DNA of 64,000 nt. Origin: Capra hircus. Lineage: Eukaryota > Chordata > Mammalia > Artiodactyla > Bovidae. The position numbers and the translations under genes were made by a program. Shown one piece after another: positions 58,290 to 64,000 of this stretch (position 1 is its first letter; the number at the start of each line of letters is the position of its first letter). Below the pieces are notes generated by a model. That model made no database searches and was not told the origin of the DNA. It saw only the letters and a program-made list of their open reading frames with translations. The DNA lies in assembly GCF_001704415.2 (NCBI RefSeq), contig NC_030826.1, positions 34,405,324 to 34,469,323 of the forward strand. Reading direction: 5' to 3'.

Positions 58290-59935
58290 CTGTCCAGGTC
58301 AGGGAGGGGCAGGCTGGGGTCTAGGAGAGGGTCCATGAGCTGGGATGGGTGCCGCCATCCACAATGGACAGTCGGGGGACTGTCCAGGCCTTTGGGCCTC
58401 CTGTGCTCCCTGCCTCGCCCCACTCTGCCCTTCCGGGGGACAGCCCAGCCTCAGCTTCCTGGGAGGGAAGCACTGAGCCCCTCCCTGGCATCTCTAGTTA
58501 CTCTGACATTTCTCTCCTAATGACCCGTGGACCTCATGTGGCCACAAGGATCAGCAGCCATGGGGCCCCGGGCCTGTGGTCAGGCCTGACCACAGAGCTG
58601 TGGGCACAGGGTGGGGCCCTTGTCCAGGCCCAGCCTCACCTGCACAGCCCCTGGCCCACCAAGGGCACAGAACATACTTTACTCCCTTTGGGATGGGAGA
58701 CTGGGGGCTCCACCTGTGCACCTGGCCCCCTAGCCTCAGCATCCTCACCTGTGAAGTGGCCCCTGTAGCCATGCTCACCCTGGGCGCTGTGGGCAGTGCC
58801 AGCTGGCCTTGCCATGGAGCTCCTCAAGGCTGCCCTCTGGTGTCTGGGATTCAGAGGTCTCAGGGTTCGAGGAGCTGAAGGAGGCATGGAGGCAGGTCTT
58901 ACCAGTGCCTCTGCTTGCATACCTGCAAGGACAGGAAGCTCACCCCTGTGGGCACCTCTGATGTCCTGGCCCCCATGGCCTGAGCTGTCTCTCTGTCAGG
59001 GCAGGACTGCCTGACTCCTGGGTCACGCAGCTGTGGGAGTCAGGCCCGGGGCAAGGAGGGTCTGCTATGATGGGAAAAGCCCACAGCTGAGGAGGAAACT
59101 GCTGGACAGCTGTGACCTCGGCTGCGGAGGCAAGGTCAGAGGGGAAAGCAGCTCTAGTTAGCTGTGTTCTCTTCGTCAGGCCATGGCTGTGAGCTGGGGT
59201 GACACAGGACCCTCTGTGCAAAGAGCTCCTGGGGGTGATCTCGGGGGGCGGGCCAGCACTCCGCATGCCTCAACACAACTTTCAGGAACCTTCTAAACCG
59301 CTCTTTACCAGCAGACCAGGCCATGGTGGACACTTCCTGCCTTGGGGGCCAGCTGTCTGCTTCCAGCCCACCCCCAATATTTTACCAAATGGTTTAAAAG
59401 TTTCCCATTCCACTCTGAGCCAGAAATTTGCTGCATTGCAAAGAAATCATACAGGCAGGTGCCCAGCCCCAGAAAGCAAGACCATCGGTATCATCATAAA
59501 CCTGGGCAACCTAGAATTAATGCAATGGCTGGAGAGTGGGGGCACACTCTGGGGAAAGAACGGCAGGTGGGCTCAGGGCCTAATGAACTTAGCTGACTTG
59601 AGGGACAAGTCCCAGAACCTGGCATCTGTGGGTGGAGTCGCGCCCAGGTGCTGGGAATTGAGGTTGAGAACCCAGGCTGGGCTCAGTACCTGCCACTGTC
59701 ACCAGCTGGAAGGGGCCAGAGGAGTGAGATCATCCCAGTCCTGACATCTGACCGGGAGATGGGGGGAGGAAGGCTCTGACTCTGGGCTCGGTCCTGGCCC
59801 ACTGGCCTCCCTAGGGAGAGCTGGACCCTGAAGCTGTGGGCCCTGGGCAAGTCATTCCCCTGCCTCAGTTTCTCCGTCTGTAAAATCGAGTTAGTAATAG
59901 TTTCCACCCCTCAAGCCTGCCACGAAGAAGGACTT
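58290..59935. other. PEMT-RASD1 intergenic DNA, no gene recognised
   Basis: GC-rich unique-looking sequence. The only clear repeat is a MIR piece at 59830-59895 (gggcaagtcattcccctgcc, tcagtttctccgtctgtaaaa). Open frames up to 181 codons have no recognisable content. Confidence 0.55.
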
Positions 59936-59949
59936 AAGGACTGTGCCTG

Positions 59950-60143
59950 AAGGTGAAAGTCACTCAGTCACGTCTGACTCTTTGCGAACCCATGGACTAT
60001 ACAGTCCATGGAATTCTCCTGGCCAGAATACTGGAGTGGGTAGCCTAATCCTTCTCTAGCAGATCTTCCCAACCCAGGAATCAAACCGGGGTCTCCTGCA
60101 TTGCAGGCAGATTCTTTACCAACTGAGCTATTTAGGGAAGCCC
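59950..60143 (-). repeat. Bov-tA SINE with target-site duplication
   Basis: Reverse orientation: gtgaaagtcactcagtcacg, ggccagaatactggagtggg, cttcccaacccaggaatcaa and the head gctatttagggaagccc. The 14 bases aaggactgtgcctg (59936-59949) recur with one change at 60144-60157, giving a target-site duplication. Confidence 0.93.
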
Positions 60144-60159
60144 AAAGACTGTGCCTGGG

Positions 60160-60890
60160 ATGGGATAAATGGGAGCTAACATTTTCCTGGCTCTCCTGCA
60201 AAGGGCAGGAGATTCTGCTGGAATCCCGGTCACACAGGGCTGCCTGAGAAGCCCATGAGAGTCCAGAGGCCCTGTGCAAACCTGTGTGCGGACTGGTACC
60301 CTGTCACTGCCCAGAGCTCGGCCTGTGTGGATGGGTTGGTGGCACTAGGTGATAGCCCTGGCTTTCTCCCAAATCAGAAGCAGCACAGCCCAGCCTCGCC
60401 TGTCACCATGGGGAGCAATGGCCTTTCCACCAGTTCCAGGCTGCAGTTGGCCAGCTCCGGCAGCCTCTTCCCAGGCCTTTCAGCAGCAGCCCACTCCTGG
60501 TTACTGATCAGCCTGCTGCCCCCTGGTTTGTTCTGCGGCCTTGTGGGTCATTTACCATTGTTGTTATTACCACACCCCTACACTGTTTGCAAGTTCCCAA
60601 CCAGAGCCAAAGCTCCATTTTTCAGGAGAGGAATACCAAGTCCAGAGAAGGCCAGCGACTGCTGTGATGCCCACGCAGCATTCAGGGTCATCCTGGCTTC
60701 CAGACTATCTCCCCCCAACTAGAAAATGGAAATGCTGGCCCATGGGACTCCAAAGGCACAAGACGTTATGGGGAAGGGAGGGAGGGGACATCGGCCTGAC
60801 TACTGAAAGGCAAGCCTCTGGTCCTTCCAGGCTCCAACAGGAACTCCTGCCAGGAATCAGCGCCTCTCTGGTTGGGAGAAAGGAGCTGAA
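60160..60890. other. RASD1 upstream flank, no gene recognised
   Basis: CpG-poor sequence between the SINE and the RASD1 CpG island; may hold regulatory elements but none can be named from sequence. Confidence 0.5.
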
Positions 60891-61486
60891 GCCTGCCGTG
60901 GGGCGCGGGGTCCGGAAACTCCGGCTTCGCAGATTCCAGCCCCTAGAGCCGAGCTCCGGGATCCCGGCTCCGCCGGCGGGGCTTCGGCTGCCCTCTGGCG
61001 GCGGGAGCGCGCCGCGCCCACCTCCCGCTGACACCGCCGCCCGGGACGCCAGGGGGCTGGGCCAGCCCCGTTCTCAGAGCTGGTCCGAAGGTGCGCAGGG
61101 ACCCGGGCGCGGTGCCTGGCACCTGGCACACACCTGCCGTCACGCTGCCCAATGTTGTTATTCTCCGAGGAAAGTGCGTTCCAAAGAAAGCGCGCGCGTG
61201 TGAGTCCTGCGGTGGGGAAGCGGGGGCGGGGGCCGGGGTCCTTGCAAGGGGTCGGAAGCACAGCCAGAACTGGGTCCCCGAAGCCCTTGCGGCCGCTGAA
61301 GCAGCGGAGAAGCACAGGGTCCGCGTGCCCGCAAGCCGGAGGCAGACCCTGGGCTGCTCTTCCCAAGTCCCGCCAGCGGGAGAGGGCAGCGGCCAGCGGA
61401 GGTGGACGGAGGGTGCAGTGGCGCCCGCGGGAGTGCGCACCGTGACGCGCAAGGCGCGGCGGGGCGGGGCGGCCACGCGGGCTGCA

Positions 61487-61492
61487 TATAAG
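61487..61492 (+). promoter_or_regulatory. RASD1: RASD1 TATA box
   Basis: tataag within gcatataaggg lies about 145 bases before the ATG. It predicts a start near 61515 and a 5' UTR of about 120 bases. GC boxes (ggggcggggcgg, 61461-61472) lie just upstream, and a CRE half-site (cgtgacgc) lies at 61440-61448. Confidence 0.7.
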
Positions 61493-61632
61493 GGCGGTGC
61501 TGGACGCGCAGAGCCAGAGCTTTTGTCCGGAATTCAGAGCCCCGCTGAACCCAAGCCCGAGCCGGCCGAGCCGAACTCTGCCCTGCGCTCGTCTCACGGC
61601 CCTGCGCCCGGCCCCCTCGGTCCCTCTGCTCA

Positions 61633-61918
61633 ATGAAACTGTCTGCGATGATCAAGAAGATGTGCCCGAGCGACTCGGAGCTGAGGATCCCGGCCAAGAA
61701 CTGCTACCGCATGGTGGTCCTCGGCTCGTCCAAGGTGGGCAAGACGGCCATCGTGTCGCGCTTCCTGACGGGCCGCTTCGAGGACGCCTACACGCCCACC
61801 ATCGAGGACTTCCACCGCAAGTTCTACTGCATCCGCGGCGAGATCTACCAACTGGACATCCTCGACACGTCCGGCAACCACCCGTTCCCCGCCATGCGGC
61901 GCCTCTCCATCCTTACCG
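61633..61918 (+). CDS. RASD1: RASD1 exon 1 coding part
   Basis: Encodes residues 1-95 plus one base of Gly96, including the P-loop and switch regions. The donor is ccg|gtgagc at 61919. The intron of 225 bases (61919-62143) is GC-rich and ends in cccccgcag. Confidence 0.96.
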
Positions 61919-62688
61919 GTGAGCCCGGGCGGCCAGCAGCGGGCATGGGGAGGGAGGGCGCCGCCTCGGTGACGGGAACCCGTTGTCCCGGGTTGCGCTG
62001 GCTGGAGGCGCGGTCCGCCCGCCACTATGGGCGCTGGAGAGGGCACCGCAGTGCCCCTTGCGGCGGCCGGAGCCCCCGAAGTCAGCCCGCCTCAGCTGTC
62101 CCCTGGTAGCCGCCCTCACCCTCTTCCGCTCTGTCCCCCGCAGGAGACGTGTTCATCCTGGTGTTCAGCCTGGACAACCGCGACTCCTTCGAGGAGGTCC
62201 GGAGGCTCAAGCGGCAGATTCTCGACACCAAGTCGTGCCTAAAGAACAAGACCAAGGAGGACGTGGACGTGCCCCTGGTCATCTGTGGCAACAAGGGGGA
62301 CCGCGACTTCCACCGCCAGGTCGAGCCGCGCGAGATCCATCAGCTGGTGGGCGCCGACCCCCGGCGCTGCGCCTACTTCGAGATCTCGGCCAAGAGGAAC
62401 AGCAGCCTGGATCAGATGTTCCACGCGCTCTTCGCCATGGCCAACCTGCCGCGCGAGATGAGCCCGGACCTGCACCGCCGCGTGTCGGCGCAGCACAGCG
62501 AGGCGCTGCACCAGAAGGCGCTGCAGGGCAAGAGGCTGCGGCGAGCGGGCGGCGACCGCGACGACGCCTTGGGCATCCTGGCGCCCTGGGCGCGCAGGCC
62601 GAGCGTGCACAGCGACCTCATGTACATCCGCGAGAAGGCCAGCGGCGGCAGCCAGGCCAAGGACAAGGAGCGCTGCGTCATCAGCTAG
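61633..62688 (+). CDS. RASD1: Dexamethasone-induced Ras-related protein 1 (two exons)
   Basis: Exons 61633-61918 and 62144-62688 join to 831 bases (276 residues plus TAG; human 281). This is a Ras-superfamily GTPase also called Dexras1 or AGS1, which is induced by glucocorticoids, acts on Gi/Go and adenylyl cyclase signalling, and binds CAPON/nNOS. The nucleotide-binding motifs are intact: P-loop GSSKVGKT at 31-38, switch I TPTIEDF at 54-60, DTSG at 78-81 (SG-N replaces the Ras AGQ), NKGD at 145-148 and EISAK at 175-179. A long C-terminal cationic extension follows and ends in the farnesylation box CVIS (273-276). The N-terminus MKLSAMIKKMCPSDSEL fixes the start; its Kozak context is weak (T at -3). 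Exon 2 lacks the Gly-rich run of the human protein and differs at several residues near 200-245. RASD2 is less likely because of the N-terminus and length. Confidence 0.97.
62144..62688 (+). CDS. RASD1: RASD1 exon 2 coding part
   Basis: Starts GA-GAC-GTG after the acceptor and encodes residues 96-276 with NKGD, EISAK, the conserved RRPSVHSDLMYIREKAS block and the CAAX box. Codon third positions are almost all G or C, which fits the island it lies in. Confidence 0.96.
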
Positions 62689-63240
62689 GAGCCCCCGCCC
62701 CACGCGGCCGCAGAGCCTCAGGAGGCCCTGTAGTTCGAGTGTCCAGGCCACGTGCCCCAAACCTCGGGCGTCCTCCTTCCCGGCGCCCCAGCCCGTGCAC
62801 CGGGGAGACTCAGTGAACAGAGAAGGGACCGTCATCTGCTCGGGGAAGGAACGAAAACTGGCTGAGGCCCGACTCCCCCCACTTCCGATGCCCATTGGCG
62901 CCCAACACTCCGTTTCTCACAAAGCCCTAAAAATGGGGGCGGGGGTGGAAGTTAAGCTTGTCCGGCCGGCAGGAGGAGCGGGGCATTATCTATGTGATTG
63001 GGGGTTGCCATGACAGCTGGCCTGAAACCGAGGGTGGGGTCAGATCATAGGGAGTGACTTGTTTACATGTGTGTGCAATTGCACAAAGCAAAACATAAAA
63101 CTTGCACTTTATAATAGAGTTCTGGTGTCACCCTGGACATGAACAAGATCTTACCTAGGTGTTTGTACTGCGTGTTGAGTCTTTAAAGTTATTGTTACTG
63201 GTTTTTTACTATAAAATAAATAATTTAAACTGGAAAACCA
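62689..63240 (+). other. RASD1: RASD1 3' UTR
   Basis: It runs from the stop codon to just after the AATAAA at 63215-63220. The first half is GC-rich; the last 200 bases turn AT-rich with T-runs and attgttactggttttttact, typical of the distal part of an unstable mRNA. The second AATAAA at 63433 could extend it by about 220 bases. Confidence 0.75.
63215..63220 (+). terminator. RASD1: RASD1 polyadenylation signal (proximal)
   Basis: Overlapping ATAAAATAAATAAT gives a strong AATAAA about 530 bases after the stop. Confidence 0.75.
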
Positions 63241-63432
63241 TGCTTCCTCTGGCTTTAGAAATGGGGGAGGAGGGAGGGCAGGTCTCTACTTCTGTGGAAC
63301 TGGACTCACTTTTCCCAGAGCTGGAGATTAACCCTGGCCTGAAAACAGCTCCCTGGAGAGAGGCCCCAGAAAAGCTCCCAACAGCTGGAAGCCCTTCTGT
63401 TTAGGAGCCATTCTTGAGAAAGCCAGAACACA

Positions 63433-63438
63433 AATAAA
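63433..63438 (+). terminator. Possible distal RASD1 polyadenylation signal
   Basis: AATAAA in acaaataaagggcttcaggg, 218 bases after the first signal, followed by a T/G-containing stretch. It would give a transcript nearer the remembered human gene length. Which site is used is unknown. Confidence 0.4.
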
Positions 63439-63459
63439 GGGCTTCAGGGTTTAGCCATG

Positions 63460-64000
63460 CACCACCTACTTGCCCCCCCACCCCCTGACCCCCCAAGGGC
63501 CTCCGGGACTGACCAGCATGTCCTATGCTTAGCACAGGCCCAGGGCAACAAAACATCACCAAACCTGGAACTATCAACGGTTCAAGGGGTCACTCAAGCC
63601 CTCCTTTGTGCAGGACCCTTATCCTGAGTCGGCTGCAGACTCCACCACCAAGCCACCTGGATCTAGTCACCATTTGTGGCCCTGGATCCTCCGGCTTCCC
63701 TCCCTCCTCAGGGGGGTCCAGCACCCCCTCTACAGCTGAGGGCACCGGCTCCCGCCTGGTGACCCAGCTCCCTCCACCACGAGACTGCACAAGCCCGGGG
63801 CAAGGGACAGCTGGCAAGCCCGACTTTCCACCTGTGAAACACAGAGAGCAGACACTTCTGCTGGGGGCTGCTCTGAGGGCTGTGGGCAATGCCTCCACAT
63901 GGTGCCTGCTGCCCAGGAATCCAAGTGAGGAGTCCAGGTGTCCCAGGGGAGGACTGTAACTCTGCTTTAGTGGACTGCTCCCTGCCAGGACCTGACCTAC
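63460..64000. other. Sequence after RASD1, no gene recognised
   Basis: No splice-supported exon. By mammalian synteny the 3' end of MED9 on the - strand would be close, but no reverse-strand AATAAA (TTTATT) or coding match is visible in this last stretch. Confidence 0.5.

Larger units (their letters stand above)
60895..62790. promoter_or_regulatory. CpG island covering RASD1
   Basis: Dense CpG and very high GC run from about 600 bases upstream of the TATA box through both coding exons into the start of the 3' UTR. The sharp change from the CpG-poor flank is at about 60.9 kb. Such an island accounts for the many long chance open frames seen here on both strands. Confidence 0.85.

Noticed and set aside
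60857..61633. 258-codon open frame on the - strand upstream of RASD1
   Set aside because: Low-complexity Arg/Ala/Pro/Gly translation of a CpG island across the TATA box; no homology recognised.
61983..62816. 277-codon open frame overlapping RASD1 exon 2
   Set aside because: It is a +1 shadow of the RASD1 frame in a GC-rich exon and crosses the intron acceptor; the GTPase motifs are in the other frame.
62689..63460. Glucocorticoid response element near RASD1
   Set aside because: The gene is known to be dexamethasone-induced, but no full AGAACA-NNN-TGTTCT palindrome was found in the flanks; only half-site-like hexamers, which are too common.
63460..64000. MED9 3' end on the - strand
   Set aside because: Expected from synteny, but no reverse-strand poly(A) signal or coding exon is visible, so it is not annotated.

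Overview
This is nuclear DNA from a mammal, almost certainly a pecoran ruminant (cattle, sheep, goat or a relative). The evidence is the repeats: 3' fragments of the LINE BovB (RTE), tRNA/BovB-derived Bov-tA SINEs, a dimeric Bov-A2 element and tRNA-Glu (CHR-type) SINEs, lying among older L1, L2 and MIR. No bacterial operons, tRNA or rRNA genes, CRISPR arrays or free-standing viral genes were seen. Nearly all the long open frames are chance frames in GC-rich DNA.

Two protein genes can be supported, both on the + strand. PEMT (phosphatidylethanolamine N-methyltransferase) starts in a CpG island near 22.4-23.3 kb. It has six coding exons for the 199-residue short form (32306-58072), all with GT-AG introns, and a poly(A) signal at 58252. 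An upstream exon ending at 22942 matches the N-terminal exon of the long isoform but lacks an obvious equivalent of its start codon. RASD1 (Dexras1/AGS1), a two-exon Ras-like GTPase of 276 residues, follows at 61633-62688. It has its own CpG island, a TATA box at 61487 and poly(A) signals at 63215 and 63433. The order PEMT then RASD1 on one strand matches the mammalian block that is human 17p11.2 (RAI1-PEMT-RASD1-MED9). By that synteny RAI1 would lie to the left and MED9 just to the right; neither is visible here.

Layout: 1-22.4 kb is intergenic with no supportable gene, only repeats. 22.4-23.3 kb is the PEMT CpG island, with a pair of ZNF143-like sites and an RFX X-box palindrome. 22.9-32.3 kb is intron 1 and 32.4-50.3 kb is intron 2, which holds a seven-copy 61-bp minisatellite, a 0.7-kb BovB and an AT-rich antisense L1 island. 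50.4-58.0 kb carries exons 4-7 with short introns. 58.3-60.9 kb is intergenic with one Bov-tA. 60.9-63.5 kb is RASD1, and the last 0.5 kb shows nothing coding.

The two genes are neighbours but not known to share a pathway. PEMT makes phosphatidylcholine in ER and mitochondria-associated membranes. RASD1 is a glucocorticoid-inducible, farnesylated small GTPase in signalling. I found no convincing undescribed biological system; the most unusual points are the long-isoform start of PEMT, its promoter motifs and the intronic minisatellite.
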